Positions 12,996-24,724 of a stretch of DNA of 64,000 nucleotides are shown here, piece after piece. The stretch spans positions 38,798,318-38,862,317 of the forward strand of contig JACSVZ010000001.1 in the NCBI GenBank assembly GCA_014706295.1, read 5' to 3'. The stretch comes from Lycocorax pyrrhopterus obiensis. Its lineage: Eukaryota > Chordata > Aves > Passeriformes > Paradisaeidae. The notes beneath the pieces were generated by a model. That model was given only the letters and a program-made list of their open reading frames with translations, ran no database searches and was not told the DNA's origin. Positions within the stretch are counted from its first letter, which is position 1; each line of letters begins with the position of its first letter. Made by a program: the position numbers and the translations under genes.

Positions 12996-15900
12996 CTTAA
13001 GCCAAAACAAATTTTGTACAGTGAGAAAGAGGCAAGTTTTTAAAAGGCATTAACAATTTAACTGTTTTGATCTTTTCTCTTAAAAACTTTTAATGCTGTA
13101 CTCAGAATAGAAACAATTTATAGACCATGTAGGACTACATAAAATAAGACAAAGGATATCTGAACTATACTATTCCCCACTATTTTAGAACAAGTTTTCC
13201 TTTAATCACAGATTAAATTTAATCAATAAACACTAATTGACATAATTATTTTTGTATTTTTAAACTTTTTTTTTTTACTTTATAGGTAAATTTTGAAGAC
13301 TGTAATGAAGTTTAAGCACAGTTTTACACATTAAGGCAGGACACATACTTGGCATGTCTAAGAACACATTGTGTGTTCCTGACTCCTCAGACAGTTGCAG
13401 TAAAGGGACCTTGATTTTATTATACACTGACTATGTTGTATATGGCTTCCCTTCTTGCCCGTCAAGAAGATTTTAGAACATGGCTAAACCAGTTCATTAA
13501 AGAGAATTATTTTCAAAATGAATCTTTTAGATGTTCATTTAACAAAACATACATATCCCAAAAAAGATGGTTGCATCATCTGAGCCTGGATGAAACCAGC
13601 TCTGGAACATTTTGATCTGCTAAGGTACGTGTACCATGTGCTTCATGGCACAAAGCTTTTAAATTACCTTCAATTCTTACTAGTCTTAGAGCCCAAAGTT
13701 AATTCTTTAATAGAAGGATCAAGTCAGGATCTTGTTCTTTCTTCCTTTGAGCTGGTCAATTTATACTCTCAATTATCAAGACTGCAAATTTTGGAATACA
13801 ATTTTTTCCTGTTTTTGCATCTACACATGGAATTTTCATTACAATTGTTTGGTTAAATGTCAAAAACCAATTAATTTAATTAGAGAATTAAACAACAAAG
13901 ACAATCTGAAATAATTCTTATTACCAAAAGGTTGATCATGAACAGCGGACAACAAATAAAAGGAAAAATGCTAAGGGAGTGTAATAATTTGATCTAGAGG
14001 CAATTTTCACAGATTAAAACATCAGTACTTCATTCTGCACTCATACTTTTATACTCCTCAAATAAACATGAATTAAATGATAAAATTTGCCACTACCTTT
14101 TGCTGTTGACAGAAGAAAAAAAATCACTCCCTTAGAGTAAAAAGCCTTCGTTTAAAAAAAAAAGATCAGGACCAGAATTTAATTTGCTAGAAGATATGAT
14201 ACTTTTTAGAAAATAAGCTGCATCTTGATTCCAAAGTTTATGTAACCTCAAATAAAAAGTGATAGTCAACTGACTGATAAAAATCCAACTGAAGATGGAA
14301 AAGCTTAACACATTTTGCAACTTTACCCTACCTAAGAACTGATTTGCTAGAAAAAGACAGTGCCCTTGTGCAAATATTGAAATGCATGTCATCTGTATCT
14401 CAGCATGGCATTGCATGCTTTTCCAGGATAAAATCCCAGCTCACAGCTGAGGAAATGACATGCCTTTGACCTTCAGTTCATGGCCTGTCATATGCATTTT
14501 TTCTGCATAAGGCCTGGCTCAACACATGATTTTGTATTGTAGATATTTGTTAGAAAGTAAAGCAACATACAACACTCATAACTTGTGTGCATAAACTTTT
14601 CAGCTTACAACAACCCAGCCAAGTCAAGCAAAACATTATATAAGTATATAAGTTTATAACTTATACCTTACTTTAGAAGACTCCAAAAATTCCATGAGGT
14701 ATCATGGCTTTTATACTGATCAGTCACCAACTTCAGAGACTTGAATCTACCAACACTTTCTGTCCCTTTATATCAGCATTCTTTGAATCCTCCATACATA
14801 TAAGACTAGTTTTATACACAGATGCATTTGGTCTTTTTGGGAATATGGCATGAGTGGATGAGACAATGGGAAATAAAAGCTAAGAAAAACCTAACAATAT
14901 GAACCAGCAACAAAGCAGGTGTGGGAAAAAAAACCAGACAAGAACACCAGTAGGAGAATTTGCTGGAACTAAATTAATGGCAATTTTTTTATCATATTTG
15001 GTACCATAAGTAATGGTTAGAAGCAAATATAAATGGAATCACTGGCACATAAAAATTGTTGCACACCATTCATTTTATTTTAGGCAATTTCTGGAAATAT
15101 TATACTCTGCTCCTGAATCTGGGCTTCGGAGGACCTTTCTGTATACCCTCGTTTAAATTACCTTCTTAATCCTAGGACTTGAAAAAAAAAGTTCCTTTTG
15201 CCTTCAAAGGCACTTAAATAAATCAAATTTATTTTGCTGTCTGTGTAAGGAAAAGGCGGAGAAAGCTATTTTACACAAGTACTCCCTCTCTTTATGCACA
15301 CACTGAGGAAGCACTACCTCCAGATATGAACAGTCCCTCAGGAGCAGACTGGAACACTCTTGTGTGCATATGGACACAATCTGCACGTGTGTAGCTTGAA
15401 CAAAATTTGTAGCACCTTCCAGCTCAAGGACAAGCCTCCTTCACAATATAGGCAACAGCTTTTATAATGCCATAAATGGTGTGTGTTAAACAATATTTAA
15501 CTGCCAGGTTCCTGCCTTATAATGACATGAAAGAACAGTTTGAATTTCAGTTTCTTTTCTATCTATCAGCAGAGTTCATTCCATGTTATTTTCTCTTCTT
15601 TCCTATTGCAGATGAATATTTTCCATATTCATTCCTTTCTCTTCTTATCTTCTTGCTTCTGAGTTATCATCCTACATTTATTCTTGATATTTTTAATTTC
15701 TGCTTGCTTGGCAAAATTCCTAATAATCTACTTTCCGGTTTTCGTTTGGTTTTTTTTTTTCTTGTATGTCGTCCATTCTGCTCTCTCTCATCTGTGCCAT
15801 GAGGCACTCACATTCCTCATATATTCTACTCAAGAAAGACACACTAAGCTATGAATTACCTTAGTGAATTATCTTGTACAATCCTCCTTGCAGTTCTTCC

Positions 15901-16118
15901 AAAAAGAGGAGAGTGTCACAGGATTTATTAGTTCTTTAACCTTATGCTTAGCTCATTTTTGCATCTGAAATTTCCCCTAACAATTTGCAATCTGAAGTCT
16001 TGCAAATAGAGTTACTTTTAAGTCGTACATTCAGTAAAGATATTTTGTAGAACCACACACTTAAATAACAGCCTGTATTAATCTCCACAATTTTTCTTGC
16101 ACTCATTAAGATACATAC
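12996..16118 (-). other. ITGBL1: ITGBL1 intron (expected intron 4)
   Basis: A 3123-base intron between the exons at 16119-16241 and 12855-12995. It is AT-rich unique sequence with short A and T runs. I see no mobile element, no microsatellite of note and no nested gene. The 108-codon plus-strand frame at 15476-15802 is a T-rich, hydrophobic chance frame. Confidence 0.85.
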
Positions 16119-16241
16119 CTGTACAAATCTCTCCTGTTTCATCATCAATGCATTCTCTGTCATCACATTCACAAAATTTGCCATACACCAGTCCATTTCC
16201 TTCTGAGTTTGCACATTTGCACCTGCCACACTGACATGTGC
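16119..16241 (-). CDS. ITGBL1: ITGBL1 internal exon (expected exon 4), EGF-like repeat
   Basis: Internal exon of integrin beta-like 1, 123 bases, read 16241 to 16119. The acceptor ends AATGTTTACAG and the donor is GTATGTAT. Both borders are phase 1 with split glycine codons. The 41 residues open [12 protein letters not shown], continue through [18 protein letters not shown] and end EEICT-like (GEICT). There are eight cysteines: four in the opening cluster, two in FCEC, then REC and IC. It is the second exon type (CECD module), like the exon at 9970-10110 but six residues shorter. The true frame has no internal methionine. The ATG-started frame that overlaps it, at 15948-16229, is a shadow in another frame. 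It is close to the human sequence as I recall it. Confidence 0.97.
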
Positions 16242-19050
16242 CTGTAAACATTTAAAGACATTACTCAGTGACTGCAGATTATAGAAAGAGTTTCATTAAT
16301 CTGTCCGAGATAGTACATATTTCATTTCTGAGAAGGCTGCAATCTAAAGATCATCCACCCAAATAAAGACTGACACAGAAATTATCCATATCAACAAAAA
16401 GCCTAATCTTAGCTGTACAGAGATAGAGCATTCAAGTGCCTTGGAAGTGTAAAGCTGTTTTTTTCACAACATAAACCAGAAAAGAAAACCTTCTGACATA
16501 ATGAAAAGCCAGAGCGCTCAGGCAATGCAAAGAATGCAAATGGATCTGTAAACCGATCTCTCTTCTATCACCTCTCATCTGGTCACACATTTGCTCCTTG
16601 GTGTTTTGAGGAGGGTTGCCCCACAGCTCCGTGGCTGCCTCCCTCCATGATGTGCCCTCCTGAATAGGAAAAAATTGTTTTATTGCTCCCTGGGAAAGAA
16701 GAATCCCCCCTTTTTCTTCAGAGGGTCTATCTGACCTGAGGCCATAAATAAAGGTATGAATGAGCTCCACAGTCCAAAAAAAATCACAAATACATTAAAA
16801 TGACATTAGAAACAGAAGTATTACTATGCCAGTCACATAAGAAACCCCTTTTCCCTACATCTGTCCCTACCTTTACTAAAATTGAAAGGATAGGAACTTT
16901 GTGCGATATCCCATTACTGGGGCCTTGTGGTCAGTGGTCTCAAACAAGCTGTTTCAACAGTCAGTGGCATCACTACGCCAGCAAGTACAGCTTTTTAAAA
17001 AATTCACAACATTCACACTCCTCACATGACATCCATACGTATTTTAGAAAACACAGTTATTGGCATCAAAGAAGTTCTCCAAAATAGAAGTTTTATGCTG
17101 ATATTACACAAGATTGCAGAAACCAGTTGATGTTTTACCCTTACAAGCATAGCACAACTTTTAATAAACATCATGTTAATCCAAAGAAGAGAAGTATTGG
17201 GCTCTGTGACTGACATGGTCATTCCAATAGAGTAAATTTTTAAAATGTTTGCAGGAGCTAATATAGTAAGGTAATAATAATAATACAACTGATAATACAA
17301 CATGAGTAACATACAGAACTACAATTATTTCCTACAATTGCCTGGTAAACAAATACAAATGCAATTTTTGAGAAAACTGTCATGATTACAGATAATTCCT
17401 GAACAAGAAAGAAGATAAAACAGAAAATCGATTCCTATATTGGGTATCTAAACAGGTCAGAGAGACTCTGTATCAAAAAAATGTTCATTCCTTCTGTTGC
17501 CAAAAGCAGAAATTGCTCACACAGACAACCTCAGTTTAGGCAGATGCCCTAGTTGCTCTGACAAATGATTAGGAACAGAGTCAGAAAAGTGAAATTTTAG
17601 GTGGCTCTTGATTGATTACTGAAAAAAATTACAATAAATGATTATTTGTGTGACAGCAGAGTAGTGTTTTTGTAACAGCTCATGTCATCCCTTCCTATCT
17701 TTTATTGGCAATTACAAAACAGAGCTCAGACCCTAATGACAGTGCTAGTAGCAAATCAAAAGGCAATCCCACCAAGACAAAATACATATGGCTACAGCCC
17801 ATCAGAGTTACCCCAAACTCCCTAGTCAGTCAGGAGTTCCTGTCCTGTTTAATATCAGCAAAAGCAAAAGCATTTATTCTTCTCATGATGCCACGAACAC
17901 TTCCCCCTTAGCTACCTGGAGTGGTTCATTCATTCATAAGCTGTGTTCATTCTCCTGTGAAGACTGGGGCCACTTCTTACCAAGGAAAGAAAGAGGTTCT
18001 TTTTTAAGAGCTTTGATTAAATACCATGAACTATACTTATTTTTGAGAGTCGGTTTCTCATTTAGCTACCTCTCATGTCTCGATCACAACTTTCATATAT
18101 CTATTGTCATAAATTAAGTGTATCTTTACTCAGTATGCTGCATACTAATAGTTTTATGTTAAATTGGTTTCTTATCCTGTTGTGAGAACCAGCTTCTCTG
18201 TAACAAGTCCCACAAATCCCTGGGATTCTTTGCTCATGTCAGCAACTAACTTGTGAGAAATTCAGTTGTAGGGAAATGTATGGACCCCAACAGAAATTAA
18301 AGACCAGCAATAGCGAGCAGAAGTGTGGTTCTTGAAACATCCTTTCACTTGGAGATCAATGTAACAGAAAAACCAGAAGGCAATTTCTGGTCTCAAAACT
18401 TGATTGGTAGAAAATGCCCTTTAAAATGTACCATTCTTCAATGAAGTTTTCTAAAAGGCCATTTGGTTTTCCTTCAGTTTTGGGGTTTTTTTAATGAAAG
18501 GACTTTCTATTTAAGTCAGGATGGTTATAAAACTAAACAATTAGAGAAGAGAGTGTTACCAAATCAAAACAGTGAAGATGGAAATGCTCCTTTAAATGAT
18601 TCAGCATATCTTCTACACCTGATTTTAATAATCACAGGTACAATTTAAAAGTGTTTCAAAAAATTGTACAGCTTATAAATGTACGGGAAATATATTTGCA
18701 AATGCCATTTCTTCATTCTGTGAACACAAACACATGATATATTTTACATCACTTCCTGTGTTAATGCCATTACGACAACATTTTGATGAGGAATAGAAAT
18801 GACACAGCTGCAGTTTCATCAAATCAAAACAGCTATGGATAAATCAGAGTACCAAAGTAGGTGTTCTGAATTAGTGTACATTATATGCACAGAAATAGGC
18901 CTTTAGGAAAATTAAACATTTTGGTATGCATACAGTTATATCTCAGTCTCTTACACATACTCTACAAAATTACTAGTTAGAAACAACAATGTTTCTCAAG
19001 ATAACACTGGGAGAGCACTAAGGTATCAAACGCAACAAAAGACATCTTAC
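16242..19050 (-). other. ITGBL1: ITGBL1 intron (expected intron 3)
   Basis: A 2809-base intron. There is a slightly more GC-rich patch near 16560-16740 that I do not recognise as a repeat family. Otherwise it is AT-rich unique sequence. The overlapping frames at 16432-16770, 17705-17911 and 17788-18117 show no motif or conservation cue and are probably chance. Confidence 0.85.
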
Positions 19051-19197
19051 CTGCACCAGAACAGATGATATCTTGAGAGTTCTTGCACATTTCATTGCTT
19101 TTCTTCCGTGTAAGATTGCAAGTAGTTGGATACTGACAAGCTTCGCCATACCAGCCTTCATCACATTTGCACTTCCCGCAGTCACACTTTCCATGGC
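19051..19197 (-). CDS. ITGBL1: ITGBL1 internal exon (expected exon 3), EGF-like repeat
   Basis: The most upstream ITGBL1 exon I can find. It is 147 bases, read 19197 to 19051. The acceptor ends CTTTGCTAG behind a strong pyrimidine tract, and the donor is GTAAGATG. Both borders are phase 1 with split glycine codons. The 49 residues open [11 protein letters not shown], continue through [14 protein letters not shown], then [10 protein letters not shown], and end DIICSGA. There are eight cysteines: four in the opening cluster, then AC, TC, MC and IC. It matches human ITGBL1 almost throughout as I recall it, which fixes the gene's identity and strand. CNLT creates an N-glycosylation sequon (N-L-T) in the linker. 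Human, as I recall, has CDLT there and so lacks the site. The frame is intact. Confidence 0.97.
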
Positions 19198-19369
19198 CTA
19201 GCAAAGCAAGGAAAGAGTGTGTCAAGTCCCTTTTTTTTTTCATTCAGAAATAGGTATTTTCTTATCCAGCTTTTAAAATAGATTACACCAATTACATTGT
19301 TAAATGAACATGACTAACAGATTGACCTAACATAGTTCATTTGCAATAAAAAATAGAAGGGAGATAGAA

Positions 19370-19995
19370 GGGAGACAGCCAGCACTTGGCTTCACCAAGG
19401 GAGAGTCCTGCTTGACCAACTTGTGCCTTTCTATGATGGAGTGACTACATCAGCGGACAAGGGAAGGGCTATAGACGTCATTTATCTGAACTTCGTAGAG
19501 CCTTTGACACAGTCCCCCACAACATCCTTCTCTAAATTGGAGAGAGATGGATTTGATGGGTGAACTGTTAGGTGGAAAAGGAATTGGTTGGGTGGTCACA
19601 TCCAGAGGGCAGTGGTCCATGGCCCAGAGTCCTGAAGGACACCACTGACGGCTGGAGTCCCTCAGGGGTCTGTACTGGGACCAGTGTTACTTAATATCTT
19701 CATTAATGACACAGACAAAGGGATCAAGTGCACCCTCAGCAAATTTGCAGATGTTACCAAGCTCAGTGGTGCAGTTGACACACCTGAAGGATGTGATGCC
19801 ATCCAGAGGGACCTGGACAACTCAAGAATTAGGTCCTGTGGAATCTCATGAAGTTTACCAAGACCAAGTGCAAGGTGCTGCACCTGGGTTCGGGCAAACC
19901 TTGGCATCAACACAGGCTGGGGGATGAACAAAACGAGAGCAGCCCTGCCCAGAAGGACTTGGGGGTGCTGGTGGATGAGAGGCTGGACAATTTTC
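19370..19995 (+). mobile_element. CR1 LINE fragment, reverse-transcriptase part of ORF2
   Basis: A plus-strand fragment of the CR1 ORF2 reverse transcriptase. It opens with the block that reads as QHGFTKGKSCLTNL in intact copies. It continues through DFCKAFDTV-like and [15 protein letters not shown] blocks (here the DNA reads GTCCCTCAGGGGTCTGTACT), then FINDID and FADDTKLSG-like blocks, and ends at the KDLGVLVDE block near 19960-19980. In this copy the second catalytic aspartate codon of the FADD motif (19744-19755) reads valine, giving FADV. There are also frameshifts and in-frame stops. It is truncated at both ends, is dead, and is antisense to ITGBL1. Confidence 0.93.
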
Positions 19996-21835
19996 ACTAC
20001 CTATGCAGCGTACTAAGTATCATTATTCACACTAACTTCCAGATGCAAATTTTTATCACTTGATTCTTTAGCATTCCTATACAATTTTAGGTAGTAAATG
20101 TGAAAATGGTTGCAACTCTTTTAAATTAGGGCATTCAATTTTAAAATAAATATCTTTTGAATATATATCTGATTTACAGAAGATTCCCTCCCTATCACTG
20201 CATCTTAAAAACAGAATCTAATTGCGGTCTATTTTTAATGCATCTGTTCCTGCGGTTAGAGTCAACTGCCTGAAAAACACAACCCCTGTCTGCTGCCAGT
20301 AAGAAGGAATTTAAATAACTATTGTAAATAGACAATTTTAATTAGAAAAGGTAGTCTCTTTTGTTGCTCAGTAAAACTTTGCTTGCCTTCCAATATGGTC
20401 CTAAGACAAGATACAATTCAATAGCTGCAAAACACATAAACCAAAACCATAAGACAACATCTTGTTTTAAAACATGAGTTGCCACCTTAAAAATTCCTGA
20501 ATAACTCTCCATTGGTAAAAGAAAAGAAAAAAAAAAGAATATAAAATACAGAATGAAAAACCTACTCTGATGACTACTCTGCTTCACTGACAGACAAGTG
20601 GTGGTAAATCCTAGGGTAGCTTACAAAAAAGCAAAGAAAAAACATAACCGTTTTCCTTCCTTTGAAGAATTACTTGTCACTATGACTTTGCATTCTCTAT
20701 GTTAGGCACACTTGTGATTCAACAGTTTGATGTCTGCTGGTGAAGAAAAGATATTCTAATAAAAGTAGGACTAATTTTCCCATTCCCATGTCTGAATGAC
20801 AGAGTAAGGCAGAAGCCACTCCTTATCAGTTATTACCAATGGTCCAGCAGCACTAACCTCTCTCAGTTAGAGATGCACTAATCTAACACATGATGCATGA
20901 AGGAAAAAATAATTTCACTTAAAATGCACACAGCTTGTTTAAAGAAAATTAATAAAATACTTTCATGAAAGCCATTATACAGAGCAGTTTCTTGGCTTTA
21001 TTTAACAAGAAAATACCAAAAAAAAATTAATTAAACTTTGAGAAGTAATTGAAGATCACTTGTGTGCAACAGAAAGAAATTGCCAGGAATCTAACTACTA
21101 TGAATTTGTAAGATTGCACATTTGATTTTCACCTTGACCGTCTCTTAAAATATATTACTCTTGCCATTTGGATTTTTTTTAATTGTAAAGCAATGGCAAT
21201 ATTCTGCCCAAAAATTTGGGTGAGAGGACTATATTGAAGCACAGAAGGCCACAAAACTGCCTACAATAGCTTGTATACCTCACTGCATCTTCCCTGTCAC
21301 ATGGAGGATGAAGTAGATCTGCAAGTCAGTTTGACATAGGAATCCTCTTCTTGCTTATTTCCCACACCCACATGTACCAATATTATTGTCTTCCTCATGA
21401 CAAAAATAATGATGTGCTGAAGTATAAATCAAGTATGTGATAAACTGTAAGAAAATTAAAGAAAGCATAGAAGTTTTCTTATTGAGTTTAGATTTCTTTA
21501 TGAAAGGTTTTTGTAGGATCCCATTTGTTGTGCACAAATTTCTGCATTATTTAGAAATCACATAGTATTACGAAATAGTAGATAAGGAGTAACTAGCACC
21601 ATGAAAATTATGAGGTGAGATTGAAGCTTCCCAGAAAATAAATTCTAGCAATAAAGGGTAGACCCAGGTGTTTGAGGATGTGACACATAACATGAGAGAA
21701 ATGAAGTACAAGACCTCACTTGGTCAAGTTGGTCAAGAAAGCTGTATCCCAAACTGATGACACATTCATTCTATTTTTTTTTAAATAGCTGTTACACAAA
21801 TAAATGCTAAACATAAATAAATCAGAACCTCACTT

Positions 21836-21848
21836 AAAAAAAAAAAAA
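21836..21848. repeat. A-tract followed by A-rich low-complexity DNA
   Basis: A run of 13 A residues is followed by AC-rich low-complexity DNA to about 21880. It could be the tail of an unrecognised retroposed element, but I see no body for one upstream. Confidence 0.6.
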
Positions 21849-24705
21849 CAAAACAACATCAACAAAAAAACAGAAAACAAGGAAATAAGGAGGACTCAAG
21901 AAAAGGCGGTAATTCCTTTAAGAAAAAGACTGGCTGTGGACTGTGAAAAACTTGCAGCTTCAAACATGTGGAGAAACCTTTCATAACAAAGGGCTCCATT
22001 TCTAACTAGATGAGCAGTCACCTCAGAGAGTATATCTGGACTATGCAGAAAGCTTGTACGGTGGAACATAAAACTAATATGCTAGAAAAACTGTCAGATG
22101 TCAGAAAATATATAAAGAAAGTGAGAACAGAAAATGTTAGGCAGGGTCATATCTTGCAAAATTGCAAGTACTAAAATGTACTTTCATCGTCCAAATAAAA
22201 AGAAAACAGGAAAAAGAGTGGCTTCACCAAGCAGCAAAACCCAGTTAAGATTAAAGACAATTTACAGGCAGCCCAAAACAAAATATGGGGATGTTGGCTA
22301 CCAGTAGCAAATGCAGTGTGGCTATTGACATGCTCTGTGGAAATGACAATTACTCATCTAAGATGAGAAGAAAACAAAGACATAAAACTATTTTTAAGGA
22401 AGTGTCTAGACCAAGAGGGCAAGACCCCATAATCTCCATTTGAGAGTACTTAAAATACTTGTACATTAAATGGCAGTTCAACAACAAAGACTTTTAACGA
22501 ATCTATCAGGCTGGAAATCAAATGTCTGAAAAATAAAACCTAGCTTTTATTTCTTTTAAGCAAAAGGAGTGAACATGATCCAGACAACATAAAAACAAGT
22601 GCCTGTGACCTCATGAGCTGTGCTAGGATTTGAAATAAACTACGAAGCATTGCATAGCTAGAGACACTGAAGTAATGAAAATGGAATATAATGAATAACA
22701 GCTTTATCCCAACATAGACTATCATTATGCCAAAACAGCCTGGCATATCTTTTTATGAGATAATGAATATTGTAAGAAAAGGAACATAGGAAATCCATGT
22801 GATAGGATCATATACATTGGATACAATGCCATTCAATAAAAGAAAAATTATTTTGGATAAAATGCTCTAGAAATGCAAAAGAACCACAACATTGTTTAAA
22901 GGAAGGAAACAACATTTGGACAAAAGAGGATATTACTGGAATAGAAGAAGATGATTGGCTATGTTTCAAATGATGTTTCTGGAACTGTGTGTGTTTTACT
23001 GATACTGATACAAAAATTCAGATAACACCAACACCATTTGGCAATAACAAACCTGTAAAACCTCACTAAAGGGTGAAGATGAAAGATCACACAAAAGTAA
23101 CTGGACCGACAATCTGAAGGACTGAAATAGTAAAAGTGGATTGAAACTGGAAATACAAGCACAGGATCACACTCTAGGGGCAAGGAAATGATGTCACAGG
23201 CTAAGATCTCCCCAGTTGGAAACAACAAGAAGAATATGACTGCATATTGACATCAGCTCTGGAAAGATGGAGTGACTAAGCCTTTAGCTGTCAAGTGTCT
23301 GAGATGCGCCCATTGAAGAGATATCATTAGGGACAGGAAGCAGTAACAAATCTGCATTTGAAATTAGGCACACAATGTATGTGATATGGTCCTGAGCCCA
23401 GTTTATCCTTTAAAACTGCCATTAGGTCTCTAAACCTTGGAAGATAGAGTCGAGTTGCCCAGGGAAAACATTTGCAGAATTTTAGGCACTTACAAAGTTA
23501 CAACTGGTTGGGAATTACAACATCTGAGCAGAAAGATGGTAATTTAAACCACAAGCATTTGACTCTGATCACATACTTTTGTGATTAGACACTCGGCCTC
23601 AACCTAAGTGCCTTCTAAAAATATTTTTCTACTATATATTTGCATGCCTACAGGTCCAAGAGCAAAGATACAAAGGTAAAATCTCTGACAAAAAGCTCTG
23701 AATCCACATCTGTATTGCACGTATTTAGGGCATCGATTTGGAAGCCTGCTTTTGCTGAGCTCTGTCTGTAATCCATCATGAGAGACAGGCACTTCTGCAG
23801 AGTGACTCAGGTCCTGTGTGGGCTGAACAGTCCTCAGAGGTTGTCTGTCTTTCTTCACTAAACTGCTGGGAAGCTGAGACTTAGGAGTTTGATGCATCAC
23901 TAGATACGTTTGCATGCAAATACAGATTCATTCATTTATGTTCTTTTGCTTCACTTATCTATACAATATTTTATGTCGAGTTTTAAATATTCTGACATAC
24001 TTTAAATAAAAAGGAGCATGATGTCAGCTTAGTTATAGGTTGAACTGCATCAGTTTATAAAAACAATTATATTAAATAATTATTAGATGAACCAGAAACT
24101 AAGTTTGAATGTTGCTTTCATTTTTATGTGTCTGCAGAAACTGCAGCATTCAGTAGTGCTATTGTAATTTTTGTGCATCTTACTGGAAAAGATTCTCTCC
24201 ACCTTTGTACCAGTTTTCATTAACTTTTTTTATTACATACTGATGTTCACTGTGACTGAAATCTGCTACATCCTTGTGGTTAAACTTTCTATAGGCAATG
24301 AAAGCAGTCAAAACAAACTACTTGGTTTGTCACCTCCCATGCTGTTGGTAAGAGCATGTGTGAATGCGTGCATGTTTATCTGCCACGACTATCTTTTCTA
24401 CAGAGCAGTAGTGGGGCACAAAAATGTAGACTCCTTAACAGAAAACAAAAATAGTAAAAGACTGATCTTGATGTTATGACCTTGGATTGGAAGAAAGGTG
24501 ACTGGGTTCAACTGCTGTATGTGTCATTTTCTGGATAACCTCTAGCACATGACAACATCACCAGGAGTCCAAGTGATGAGCTTAAAATCTCTTCTTTACA
24601 AAGCAAATATTGGTAATTGACTTTGTCATAGAAATTTTGGTAAGGATAAACTTCTTGGTATTTAAGAGCTTTCAGATGTTACGTATGACTAGAGGTAGCG
24701 AGTTT

Positions 24706-24724
24706 AAAAACAAACAAACAAACA
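24706..24724. repeat. (CAAA)n microsatellite
   Basis: Short run of CAAA units in the large intron. Confidence 0.75.

Noticed and set aside
15948..16229. 93-codon minus-strand frame starting with ATG over an ITGBL1 exon
   Set aside because: It is a shadow in another frame. The true exon frame gives the TCQCGRCKC cluster and runs from splice site to splice site.
21355..21400. A minus-strand stretch ending GTCGCGK and a stop, resembling the start of an ITGBL1 CECD-type exon
   Set aside because: Only one half cluster is present. There is no AG acceptor directly before it, the frame stops at once, and no further cysteines follow. Chance similarity is the simplest reading.
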